From Oryzias latipes (lineage: Eukaryota; Chordata; Actinopteri; Beloniformes; Adrianichthyidae): a stretch of 64,000 bases of DNA. A model generated the notes under the pieces. The model saw nothing but the letters and a program-made list of their open reading frames with translations, did no database searches and was not told the DNA's origin. A program made the position numbers and the translations under genes. Shown here in pieces: positions 21,594-31,724 of this stretch (its first letter is position 1; each line of letters begins with the position of its first letter). Where the stretch lies: positions 1,754,001-1,818,000 of the forward strand of contig NC_019867.2 in the NCBI RefSeq assembly GCF_002234675.1, given 5' to 3'.

Positions 21594-24500
21594 CTACAGA
21601 ACCAAGGAGAAAACAAAAACACTCCCAGCTCATTTCAAAAGAAAAAAAAGTATTTTCTTCCATTCTGTATTTCCAGACTGACCTTCAGCTTTATGGGGTT
21701 CATTGTGGAACCGACGGCGTACACGGCGGCGCAGTAGTAAAAGCCGGCATCGGCGAAGGTCAGGTTGATCAACTTGAGTCTGCTGGTCAGGTTTTGGCTG
21801 CGGATCTCGAAGCGATCCGGCTGAGCAGAGATTCGCTCCTATGGACAGATACCAGCCCAGAGGGGGAAAAGCAGCCCAACGTTAAGGTTTGGATTTGGAC
21901 CTAGAACGTGTTCTGAAATTTGAAAGGTTGGAAAAATGCAAAACTCCAGGCTGCTCCAGAACCCCATGACCCTCTTAACATCCAGGACTTAGTCAGGCGA
22001 ATGCAAAACTACAAGATGACTCGATGGTCTCCTCCAGTCTGACGTTCCTTTTCCAATGATTACCACAAAGGAAGACATAAAAATGGAAAGAACCAGACTA
22101 GAACCAGACTAGAACCAGACTACAATAAGACTGAAACTTGACTAAAACCAGACTAGAACCCGACTAGAACCCGACTACAACCAGACTAGAACCAGACTAC
22201 AACCAGACTAGAACCCGACTACAATAAGACTGCAACCAGACTAGAACCAGACAAGAACCAGACTAGAACCCGACTACAATAAGACTAAAACTTGAATAAA
22301 ACCAGACTAAAGCCCGACTAGAACAAGACTAGAACCAGACAAGAACCAGACTAGAACCAGACTAGAACCAGACAAGAACCAGACTACAACCAGACAAGAA
22401 ACAGACTAAAACCAGACTAGAACCAGTCTAGAACCTGGCTAGAACCTGACTAAAACCAGACTAACACCAGTTTAGAAACAAATCAGAACCAGACTAAAAC
22501 CAGACTAGAACCAGACTAGAACAAGACTACAACCAGACTACAACCAGACAAGAACCAAACCAGAACCAGACTAACCCGACTACAACCAGACTACAACCAG
22601 ACTACAACCACACTAGAACCAGACTACAACCAGACTGCAACCAGACTAGAACCAGACAAGAACCAGACTAGAACCAGACTACAATAAGACTAAAACTTGA
22701 CTAAAACCAGACTAAAGCCCGACTAGAACAAGACTAGAACCAGACAAGAACCAGACTAGAACCAGACTAGAAACAGTCTAGAACCTGGCTAGAACCTGAC
22801 TAGAACCAGTTTAAAACCAGACCAGAACCAGACTAAAACAAGACTACAACCAGACTACAACCAGACTAGAACCAGACAAGAACCAGACTAGAACCAGACT
22901 AGAACCAGACTAGAACCAGACTACAACAAGTCTAAAACTTGACAAAACCAGACTAGAACCAGACTACAACCAGACTACAACCAGACTACAACCATACTAC
23001 AACCTGACAAGAACCAGTCTAGAACCTGGCTAGAACCTGACTAGAACCAGAGTACAACCAGACTAGAACCAGACTAGAACCAAACTAGAACCAGACTAAA
23101 ACCAGACTACAACCAGACTACAACCAGGCAAGAACCAGACTGGAACCAGACTAAAACCCGACTCGAACCAGACAAGAACCAGACAAAATCATGCCAGAGG
23201 AAACCAAACCAATGGCAGAAGCAGAAAAAAAGCATCCGGGCACCGATGCCAGCACGTCACGTTGGTAATGTGTTGCATATCTGCAAAATAGCTGCTTTTC
23301 CCCGCTTTAGAATCTGCTGGAATTCCGTTTATTGGAGCTAAATAAAGCTGCGGTGTGGGGACTTTAAGCAAGGCATGAATGTGAGGAGGGCAGAAAAAAA
23401 TGCCTCCCACTGAACACTGAACATAAGCTAGGAGAATCAGAACCAGAATCAGAACAAGAACAAAGAAACAACAATGACACTGACGGAGGTTCTTGAAGCT
23501 GGACTTTCATGAAAACCAAGAAAAGGAGAACCTCCAGAAGTGAGCCCAGAAGAGAATGACAGAGGAACGCCGTTCTCCTCCCTCACCGGTTATAACGCAG
23601 AACAAGACCACTCTGTTCAGGTTGATTGTGAGAACCTTCTGCGTTGGGACTTCCTAAGAAATCGGTCTATAAAACATTAACGAGAGCCCCACTTCTGAGC
23701 CACATCAACACCTTCTTCGAGTCAATGGGCCTTATCCAACCTCACCACACGGTTACAGTCCCAATCTGATCGTCTTCTGATCTGCCTTCAAAGCCTTCTC
23801 AGTGGTCAAAATCCAGAAACCTGTCTCGTTTTAGGATCCCTGCGCACGGATTAATCAATTGTGCTCGTACCGTTGCACAATCAGGCACACATCGCTCGGA
23901 GACTTCCTGTGGGAGTTTGGAGTCATACGTGACCGGTGTGAGTACCACTGTTCAGTAACTGTAACTGTTTGGCCTGCAGTTAAGTTTTCAGGGGCCTCAG
24001 AGCAGCCGGACGTGTTTGTGGTGTGCACTAGGGCAGAGGCTTCGGACCGCACTCTGTCTGGACAACCATGTCTCCCGGGAGATTTGTATCTCTAAGCAAA
24101 GGAGCGTCTTTGGGACGGGCAGCTATTGAATGAATGGTCCTGAGAAACCGTGCAAACAATCATGACAATTTGAGTCTCCAGTCGGGTCCAGACAAAATAA
24201 AGGCTGATGGTTTTCCAGTTTAAGTTCATCCACGGCTAAATGTCGTTAGCAGTCTTCAAATCTGGCCCTCTTTGCAAAAGGTTTGGACGACTTCGTTCTA
24301 GATCAGCCTTTAAAATCCAGCAGCAGAGAATCCTGACAGAACATAAGCGGATTCACAGAAAATAATCTTTGTGCTATCTTGTGGGGTCCAGATGATACAA
24401 GATAGCACTCCCAACGTTAACGTGCCTCCAAGGTACGTTAACGTTGGGAGTGGGATCACCTGGACCCTACAAGACAGGTATTGGCTTGTTCAGCCAATAC

Positions 24501-27500
24501 CTGTCAAGACAGGTTCAGCTGATACTCGTCTTGTGGGGTCCAGATGACCCACTCCCCACGGTTAACATGTCTCCAAGGTACGTTAACGTTGGGAGTGGGT
24601 CATCTGGACCCCACAAGACAAGTATCAGCTGAACCTGTCTTGACAGGTGTCGGCTGAACAAGCCAATACCTGTCTTATGGGGTCCAGATGACCCCATTCC
24701 CACTGTGGGGTCCAACTAAGTCCAGATGACCTAACTCCCAATGTGGGGTCCAGATGACCCCAAGAGACAGTGAGCTGAACCTTTTTTCCCTCAATGATTT
24801 GTGATCTTCACCGGTGTTAATGGATTACATGAAATCCTCTCCACCTTTATCCTTTATCTTTGTCATGGTAGGTATAACACGTCAATGTAAGGGTGGGGTC
24901 ATCTGGACCCCACAAGATAGCACAAGGGCTAAAGCAACATTCAGGCAAAGATGGAAGGCCTTCACTCACCTTGTGGGTTTCATTCCCCTTAAACCAGAGC
25001 CAGGTGAGGGATTCGTTCTCGCTACCTTCCATCTTGCATGGCAGCACCACGAAATCGTGCACGTAGCTGACCACGGGCTTATCTCGTTTCTCGCGGAAGC
25101 GTGGAGCTGACGGCAAACGCAGAGGGTCACTGAGCTGCTGCCGTTCCCGGGAACAGACTTAGAGGGTCAAAGATGAGACTTACTGGCCAAAACAAAGTCT
25201 GCTCGGACTTTATTCTCAAACACACACGAGTATGTTCCCACCTTTTCCTCACTGGTGATATTGAACCTGTGAAGACAGAACCGGTTCACTAGTTCTGCCC
25301 CAAATGCCAAAGTCAATCCCACTGAAGTGACTCGAAAAGGCAGAAAAAACTCATCTAGACAGTACATGAAAATGTTGTTTCATTTTTTCAAAGATCGCAT
25401 TGATCTTGATCAGTAATCTCCACTTAATTTGATAAGATTAACAGGATTATAAAACTCCCTTTCAAGCAAGAAATCCTACTCTACTATAAACTTTAGATCC
25501 TATTAATATATCTAATGAATCTAATGTGACATGAGGGTCTAAATGAATTATTATGATTATGAGTATTAACACTGTCAAGACGATAACATCATCTTCATTT
25601 CTTAATCAGTGTTTGACTTGAGATCTGACATTGTTTTGCAATTTTCATTGTACTGCTCAATTATTTTTATTGCTTGAAAAAAACAACATTTAAATCAAAT
25701 CAAATCAAGAGCCCTAAAATCTGAATTTAACTCCTTTGACGTGGGAATTTATTTCCAGCAATGAAAAAAAAAAATTATTTTATTATTTTTGCTTTCATGT
25801 GGTTTGGTGCATATTTGCGACAACAGGCATTAAATGGTTAAAAGTGTAACTTTAGGAATGGTTTAAAATTGTTGTCGACAACTGTTTAATACCAGAGGAA
25901 GATGATTACGATTTTGAAAATAGCTGACCATTTTAGAGAAAAAAGTCAGAAACCAAATTAATCAGAATCTTAAAAAGACTAAATTCTAATTTGACAAAAT
26001 ATTCCCCTAAAATCTTATTATCAGTTTGTTTGGCTAAAACAAATAATGAATCATATCTTTTCGGATTTTAGTATTTAAATTTCAAAATTGTTTTTTTTGT
26101 GTGTGCATAGAATACTTAATTTCAGAAGCATAGATTTGCCAGAAAGAAAGTCATAAATTTAGCGCATAACTTTGAAAGTCGTAAAGGTACGACTTTATTC
26201 CGGTAGTTTAACAGTTCTGACATTTTTCTTGTAAATTTATGACTTTAAAGTCAAATTTAAAAAAAAAGTTTTTGTAAATAAACTGGCCCTGATTTTCCAT
26301 CGTTCAATTAAATGAAGTTTGTTGCATTTTACTGCCCCAGAATACTCGTAGTTTATTTATTAGGTATTATTTTTATTTTCTATGTGTTTATTTTTTTTAT
26401 TTAAAAAAGAAATGTAATTGGGGGGGGGGGGGTAAATTGAATTTATTATCTCTTATTATTTTATTTATGTATTTATATATTCTTTATTCGTTTAATGCTA
26501 AAGTTGAGGTGAGGTTCCTGCACACGAAAGCACTCACAGTCGTTGGATGCCGTACTGTTCCTTTTCGAGCGCCACCGTCAGACGGCTGTCGGGAATTTCC
26601 TGTCCGTCTCGGCTCCAGAAAGCGGTCATGTTTGGAAGTTTGTTTTGATCGGCAGTCAGGGAACACTCCAGGAATAATCTGACCAGCTGCCGCAGCTCAA
26701 TGTTTTCAGTGACATTCTCACCTGTGTGACACAAAAAGGGCCTCAAAGGTGATCCTGACGTCTCAGAGTTCAGAGTGTGAACTGAAGAAAAGCAAACTTA
26801 CTTTTAAGGACAACTTCCCTCTTTAGGTCTGCCAGAGGAGGGACTGATGCCGGAGGCGTCTGGGTTGGATCCAGTGTCTCTGTTTGCAAAAGCAATAGTT
26901 GAACCACCAAATGGTGCCAAAGGGAACGTGAGAGTTTGTTGTGAACGCAGCATTACTGTTACCAGTAATCCGATTACTAGTCTGAGTTCAGATGTTGGGG
27001 GAATCAAATGAGCAGAAAAACAAAGAAAAGGAGCAAACTTTGAATTTTAGTTTGAGCCGTGAATTAAAGGAATTTTCAAAATGAACTGAATTTTTTTTTT
27101 ATAAGTACTGATTAGTGTTTAGAAAAACTAGGAATCAATCATGTCCTTACCAAAAGTGAAGAATAAAGTTATGTCAAAGAAGAAACATAGAATGAGTTTG
27201 ACATGTTTTTACCAAACATCATTTTTTATATTTGTCATGATTTAACCTCTGGAATAGTGACAAACGGTAAAAACTCCAGCATCACCATCAAAAGACGGGT
27301 CCTCTCATTAATTACGATGCTGAAGTTGGTTTTCTGTTCACAGCTTTATCACATTTTACGCGCTGACACCACCTAAGACCAGGTCAGTGCGTAAAATGTG
27401 ATAAAGCTGTGAACAGAAAGCTGTCACAAATAAGATAAAGGTTTCACAACTCAGAGAATGTGTTCAATGTATTCTTTACTATCTAAATCATAATATGATT

Positions 27501-28305
27501 CAGGTTTGTGCAGTCCAGGTCCTGTGGTTTTTGAACAGGACCCGGTTCTGGGTGCAGTGGAATGTTCCTTCAGTGGAGGGGTGGCGAACACGCGGCTCTC
27601 GACCAATAGGCACGCGGCTCTTTGCATCTCATCATATTTTCTATATACTCTGTGCCTCATTTCATAGTTTTTCCCTCTTAAACCACACTCACATCCATCA
27701 GAGGGTATTAGGAATAAATAATAAAAGTAATTTGGCAGTGTGTGTGTTCTGATGCTGCTCCCGACACATAAGTCACCCCAATCATTTGTGCGGGTTACGG
27801 CCAATACCGGAAAAAATAACTAAACATTTGATGTGCGTGCAGACTGTTACCCTCATGGTCAAAATGGCTCAAGTCTTTTCTTTTTCTGTTTTCTTTCACA
27901 CTGCAAACTGGAAATGGCGCACTTGTGTCAGGAAGTTTAACCTTCAAAGAGCAGATGTAATTTCAGTTCAAGTCAAGTGTTTTAGACTAAAAGACCAAAC
28001 AGGAAAAAAGTCCTTCAGGTCTCAGTTCAGGTTCTGAGGGTCCTAAACCTGTGGTTCTGAGTGGATTCATGTCTTTCTGGGCCTTTAAACGCAGACATTT
28101 ACAGACAAGCATTAAAAATACATGAATAAACTTTAACCCTTACAATTCCCCTAAAGAAGAAGCGGGAGAAACGGAGCCAAACCCGCGTAAACCGTTCAGA
28201 ATTCAGATGAAATTGGCTTTTACTTGTGTCGGTGCGTCCGCAGGAGGTCATGAGGAGGAGCGTCGGGAGCAGGAGCAGCTTCCAGGAGGCCGGCATGGTC
28301 TTCAT
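21476..28305 (-). CDS. emb: Embigin (Ig-superfamily, seven exons, 3' end open)
   Basis: Embigin belongs to the basigin/neuroplastin/embigin group: type I membrane glycoproteins with two Ig domains that escort monocarboxylate transporters (notably MCT2) to the cell surface. Exons on the minus strand are 28305-28224, 26879-26802, 26721-26538, 25266-25184, 25106-24970, 21838-21683 and 21593-21476. All have GT-AG junctions and consistent phases (1,1,2,1,0,0). They encode a signal peptide, a Pro-rich lead, Ig1 (LFLECSLT ... VGTYSCVF), Ig2 (VVLPCKMEG, LTWLWFKGNE ... AGFYYCAAVYAVGS), a membrane helix, and the basic FLCEKQQSKKK exit. About 279 codons are seen; mammalian embigin is somewhat longer. 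Exon 7 can end at a GAAG|GTACCT donor or read on to a stop at 21468-21470. Neuroplastin or basigin are alternatives, but exon content favours embigin. Confidence 0.85.
21683..21838 (-). CDS. emb: emb exon 6: second Ig domain, C-terminal part
   Basis: A 156-nt phase 0-0 exon. It encodes ERISAQPDRFEIRSQNLTSR, then LKLINLTFADAGFYYCAAVY and AVGSTMNPIKLK. The DRFEI, NLTS, D-A-G-x-Y-x-C-x-A pattern is the family's F-strand region. Confidence 0.92.
22091..23187 (+). repeat. 11-bp minisatellite, about 1.1 kb, in emb intron
   Basis: About 100 degenerate units of AACCAGACTAG / AACCAGACTAC run without interruption. Higher-order blocks recur, for example the ATAAGACTAAAACTTGA variant at about 22125, 22285 and 22685. 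No coding content. Confidence 0.97.
23188..24369 (-). other. emb intron, no clear feature
   Basis: Plain intronic sequence between the minisatellite and the MITE palindrome cluster. No supported exon or recognised repeat. Confidence 0.5.
24370..24932. mobile_element. complex MITE cluster with large palindrome
   Basis: The outer ends are TTGTGCTATCTTGTGGGG at 24370 and CCCCACAAGATAGCACAAGG ending near 24928. Inside are several inverted copies of GGGGTCCAGATGACCC and GTTAACGTTGGGAGTG. A perfect hairpin lies at 24406-24452, another (GACAGGTATTGGCT and its complement) at 24472-24505, and a near-perfect inverted repeat covers about 24440-24720, centred near 24580. The right part (24780-24925) is the ordinary family interior. 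It belongs to the same family as 176-390 and 5926-6142. Confidence 0.85.
24970..25106 (-). CDS. emb: emb exon 5: second Ig domain, N-terminal part
   Basis: Phase 1 to 0, acceptor CCGTCAG, donor AAG|GTGAGT. It encodes TPRFREKRDKPVVSYVHDF, then VVLPCKMEGSENESLTWLWF, with the B-strand Cys and C-strand Trp typical of the basigin-group membrane-proximal Ig domain. Confidence 0.9.
25184..25266 (-). CDS. emb: emb exon 4: first Ig domain, C-terminal part
   Basis: An 83-nt exon (phase 2 to 1), donor GCCA|GTAAGT. It encodes FNITSEEKVGTYSCVFENKV, which carries the G-x-Y-x-C F-strand signature that pairs with the Cys of exon 3. Confidence 0.87.
25380..26460. other. AT-rich emb intron with simple repeats
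   Basis: Strongly AT-rich. Includes a 13-base G run near 26419-26431 and a block (about 26130-26300) with GTCATAAATTTA/TAAATTTATGAC inverted arms ending in GGCCCTGAT, which resembles the palindromic MITE at 29923-30061. No exon seen. Confidence 0.5.
26538..26721 (-). CDS. emb: emb exon 3: first Ig domain, N-terminal part
   Basis: Acceptor CACACAG and donor GACT|GTGAGT. It encodes SENVTENIELRQLVRLFLEC, then SLTADQNKLPNMTAFWSRDG, with the B-strand Cys and C-strand Trp of an Ig fold and NVT and NMT glycosylation sequons. Confidence 0.85.
26802..26879 (-). CDS. emb: emb exon 2: N-terminal lead
   Basis: A 78-nt phase 1-1 exon between a TTTTGCAAACAG acceptor and a TTAAAA|GTAAGT donor. It encodes LDPTQTPPASVPPLADLKRE. 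The sequence is not conserved enough to identify alone, but the phase and splice sites fit both neighbours. Confidence 0.72.
27331..27419. repeat. long near-perfect hairpin (37-bp stem)
   Basis: 27331-27367 and 27383-27419 are inverted repeats with one mismatch. The stem contains TTCACAGCTTTATCACATTT and its complement, and the loop is 15 nt. It lies in emb intron 1. It is either a minimal palindromic MITE or an expressed hairpin; the sequence alone does not decide. Confidence 0.9.
28224..28305 (-). CDS. emb: emb exon 1: signal peptide
   Basis: ATG at 28305-28303 (a second in-frame ATG follows at 28296) gives MKTMPASWKLLLLPTLLL, then MTSCG, a clear secretory signal. The donor is ACAA|GTAAAA (phase 1). 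The upstream sequence is CpG-rich. Confidence 0.8.
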
Positions 28306-28490
28306 CCTGCGTCCTCTGGAGCGCCGCGCGCTCCTCTCTGCAGCTGCCGCGCACGAGCGCGCCCCCGCCCTCCCCCCGTCCGGTTTGACGGTGACGTCAT
28401 GGGACATCTCTGTGTTTGTGATCCCGTCAGGACGCATCCCCGTCCTGTGGTTCTGGAACTGTCAGAGTCTGCGCGTGCGCGAAAGGACCG
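28306..28490 (-). promoter_or_regulatory. emb: CpG-rich 5' flank of emb
   Basis: The sequence upstream of the emb ATG is rich in CG dinucleotides (GCGCCGCGCG, GCGCACGAGCGCG), in contrast to surrounding AT-rich DNA, as expected of a vertebrate promoter. No TATA box was assigned. Confidence 0.5.
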
Positions 28491-28699
28491 TTCTGATGTT
28501 CTGCAGAGGTTATCTAAGGTCACCTCTGCAGGGCATGTTTGAGAAGATGTTTGGGTCCAATTTGACCCGCCTGCCTCTAAAAGAAACGAGGCAGACAGAC
28601 AAAAAGAAGGAGTTTATTGCACAGAAGCAATAATCTGGAAAAGAGAGAAGCAAATTACAGAAAAGTAAAAATTTCTGGTACCAAATTCAGAATTTTCTG

Positions 28700-29290
28700 T
28701 TCTTATTTTATGGAACGTTCACATCGAGCTAACGCGCGTTCACGTGGCCATTTCCGATTAAAAGTCAAAGTAAACGCATGTTAATGCACGATTCAAGTAG
28801 ACGCAAGTTTCAAGTCGGATTTTAGACTCTATGTGCAAAACCTGCAGCCGTTTGCGCATTTAAAATTAAATTGGGTGAAACTTTAACCAATCAAGGACTC
28901 GGACTTGGCGGTTATGTAGGTTAATGGCGGACAAAGTGTGCATTATCAGAAATTAACGCACTTCGCGGAACAAACCATCCTACGCGAAGCAGAGTATGGT
29001 TCCGTCCAGGAAGTGCGTTTCTTTATAATAATGCGCACTTCGAAGCCCATTAACCCGCTTATACTATGGTCACTTACAAAAGACATAAACAGTCCGTTTT
29101 TAGTACTTTTTTCCTTTTATTTGTTCGGTTTAGATCGCTTTTTTCTCACAAAACCTGACTATTGGTCACGTGGTGCGGTACGGTCGAGGTCGGTGGAAGC
29201 AAACGTTTGTTTTAAAGAAGTGAGCAGTAGAACACGGAATAGAAGCCCCTCCCTGCTGGTCTAATGTGAACATTTGTACTTGTTTGTACG
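28700..29290 (+). mobile_element. Harbinger-like MITE remnant
   Basis: GAACGTTCACATCGAGCTAA, CGCATGTTAATGCACG and AACTTTAACCAATCAAGGAC match the copy at 35630-36080. The right part, GAAGCCCCTCCCTGCTGGTC followed by AATGTGAACA, matches 32108-32140. The related copies encode a MADF (Myb/SANT-like) piece, which suggests the PIF/Harbinger group. No transposase here. Confidence 0.55.
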
Positions 29291-29922
29291 TAACTCCGTA
29301 TAATATCTTCTGAATTCGCCGAATCCCTTTCAGAGTCACAACGTTGTTAGAGCCTATTCCATTCTGAAAATAAAAGAAAAAAACAAATTTCAATACTAGA
29401 TTAGAAAAAACAGAGGGAAAATGGTCTAAATTATAGGGAGAGAAAAAACTCTCAATAAAAAGCCTGAAAGACTTACATTTGTGATCAAAAAGAGATAAAA
29501 AAAAATGTAGAACTCAAAGTCTAAATTCTAAAATAAATTTAAAAATAATAAATAAATACATAAAACCCCTTTTTAGGAAAAATGTCACAATCGTCTTGGT
29601 CAAATACTCAAAAATGTTTCCTTCCATCAAGATTCTTATTTGGAGTGATCGTTTTTTAGTTTGTCCACAAACGATTTTACTTTATTTTCTTCTGACTGAA
29701 CAGGAAAGGAAGAGCAAAAGAGGTGTAGAAATGTTGACTGACGTCATGGAAACGTTGATTGATGCTCAGAACATGTTGACACACCGGTGGTGCTTTTGCG
29801 TGTGTCGACACCAAAATGAAAGTCTTCATTTCTAGTTTTTTTGTTTTGTTTTTAGGGTGACATGAGTTTACATTTGCTCTAATGAAAATTATATAACATA
29901 AGATGCTGTTTTCTATGGAAAG

Positions 29923-30061
29923 GGATCAGGGCCACGGAGAAAGAAAAAAAAAGGGCATCGAAAATTCTGACTTTAATCTCAGAAATCTGAGAAAAAATTC
30001 TGAGAATAAAGTAAGAATTTTCTATGCTCTTTTTTTTTTTCTTTCTCTGTGGCCCTAATCC
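29923..30061. mobile_element. palindromic MITE (GGGCCAC...AGAAAG termini)
   Basis: GGATCAGGGCCACGGAGAAA at 29923 pairs with the complement of a GAGAAAG-CTGTGGCCCTAATCC-type end at 30040-30061. The inverted arms are about 50 bp and include GAAAATTCTGACTTTA/TAAAGTAAGAATTTTC, around a short centre. It can fold almost end to end. Confidence 0.85.
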
Positions 30062-31259
30062 TCTTCCGTAGTTTCCCAAATTTTTCTGTCTAATATAATA
30101 TCTTCCAGACACGATGTTTATGGTCTCCCTGTCACTGGAAAATTCAAAGTTTTATAGTATTTCATAGTATTACATAGTATTTTAGCGCCGCTGTGTCTTG
30201 GTGTGGTGGTGCTGCACAGACTGGTTGTGTCATCGCTATCCCATTGGTCGGTAGAGAAACGTTGGATGTTTCCCCTTTGAACGCAGAATTTCACCACATT
30301 TCTGACCTTCTTTAAGATCAACCCGACAAACAATGGCAGAAATGGAATAAAACGATGTTTCGTAATCCAGGCTCCGGCTCTCTGTAGCAGAAAACAGAAG
30401 TAGTGAACTGAACACCAGCTCTGCAGGAAGTGCGGCTGTGCAGGCGGGAGGCCTCATGTCGGTAACGTAACACCCTGGGAACACGGTGCTGCTCACCTCA
30501 GGGTGCTGCTCACCTCAGGGTGCTGCTCTCTCACACTGGACAGAAAAACAGTTATAAAACCACAACGGCTGATAAAAAGAACCAAACTCACTCATCAAAC
30601 ATGAATCTGATTGACTCCAAAGTGAAGACGACACCTGATTGGTTGTTTTTGTGCACATTTACATCCTTTTATAAATGCAAAATAATTCATGCTTAACATT
30701 CAAAATCTATAAAAGAGGGTTAGTTCTACATCTATTTATTTTACTTTTTAAATGCTAAGATTAAAGTAAGTATATTTTTAAACATTTTACATTTCTTTGC
30801 CAGAACTTTTTTAAGTTTGCTCTTCTACTCTGTCGTCGTCTTTCAGCTGTAAAAAGCAGAGAAGAAAATTTGAAGGATTTCATTGAACAACCGTAACTAT
30901 TTTTATTTCAAATAAACCAAACTTCCTCTGCTCCAGAATAAAAGCAGCCGCCTGGTCCAGTAGATGAGATTTATCAGGTTTCTTTGGAGGGTGACTTTTT
31001 TCACTACTAATGATTTATTAACATCTCAAAACTGTGTTTTAGGCCGACAGAAGGCAAATTCAAGAAACTTTTTCTGATTGTTTTCTGTAAAGGAAACAAT
31101 AGCAAACAAAAGAAAAAGCAGCAGCTATTGACTGATAAGTTATATTCTTTTAATTTAAATCAAAATAAATGTATAAAATGTGACTTTTAGGTACAGAGAG
31201 TAATTACAGCAGCAGAATAATGCCTCTAATCCAGAGGAAGCGTCATCGTTTCCTCCGTT
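30062..31259. other. emb-malt1 intergenic; probable malt1 3' UTR
   Basis: No coding signal. On the minus strand AATAAA occurs at 31019-31014 and again near 30907-30902; either could polyadenylate malt1. GGTGCTGCTCACCTCAGG is tandemly repeated at about 30485-30520. Confidence 0.4.
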
Positions 31260-31724
31260 TCACTGCGGCTGCAGCTGCAGGCTGTTGATGAACACGGTCT
31301 GCACCTCGTTGATGTCGTCGCTGGCTTCGATGGGGATGCTGAACCTGCCGGGCGAGCTGGAAATCCCACACGGGCTGGTGCTGTCACCGAAGGGCGTCCC
31401 GCAGCCCCCCACCGCCCCCAGCGGGAGGTCCGCCACGTCCAGGAAGTGGTGCTGCGACAGCAGCCGGCTGTAGTCCGGCGCCTGGCCGGAGCCGTGGTAG
31501 AGGTGGGCGTGGTGTTCGGGCCCGGGGCTGTGGCAGGGGCTGTGGCAGGGGCTGTGGGGCATCAGGCACGTCTGCAGGCAGCTGTTCCGGCGCACGGGCC
31601 GGTGGAGGTCGAGCCGCGCGATCAGAGGCTTCCTGATGTTGACGCTCTTGGTCCAGTGGATGGGGGGCTCTTCCCCCATGGATTCAAAGGTGCCCTGGAG
31701 GCACACGGTGAAGACCAGCTCCTC
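31260..31724 (-). CDS. malt1: malt1 exon 15: C-terminal tail
   Basis: It begins EELVFTVCLQGTFES, passes VNIRKPLIARLDLHRPVRRN and a His/Ser/Pro-rich stretch with a CHSPCHSP duplication, and ends near FSIPIEASDDINEVQTVF and a stop at 31262-31260. PIEASD fits the P-x-E-x-x-(acidic/aromatic) TRAF6-binding pattern at the place of the mammalian site. Confidence 0.93.
   Translation of the reverse strand, partial: EELVFTVCLQGTFESMGEEPPIHWTKSVNIRKPLIARLDLHRPVRRNSCLQTCLMPHSPCHSPCHSPGPEHHAHLYHGSGQAPDYSRLLSQHHFLDVADLPLGAVGGCGTPFGDSTSPCGISSSPGRFSIPIEASDDINEVQTVFINSLQLQPQ

Noticed and set aside
22091-23187. CRISPR-like array
   Set aside because: Units are 11-bp direct tandem copies with no unique spacers, in a vertebrate gene intron.
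28099-28633. Several open frames on both strands at the emb 5' end
   Set aside because: Shadows of the CpG-rich emb promoter and signal-peptide exon.
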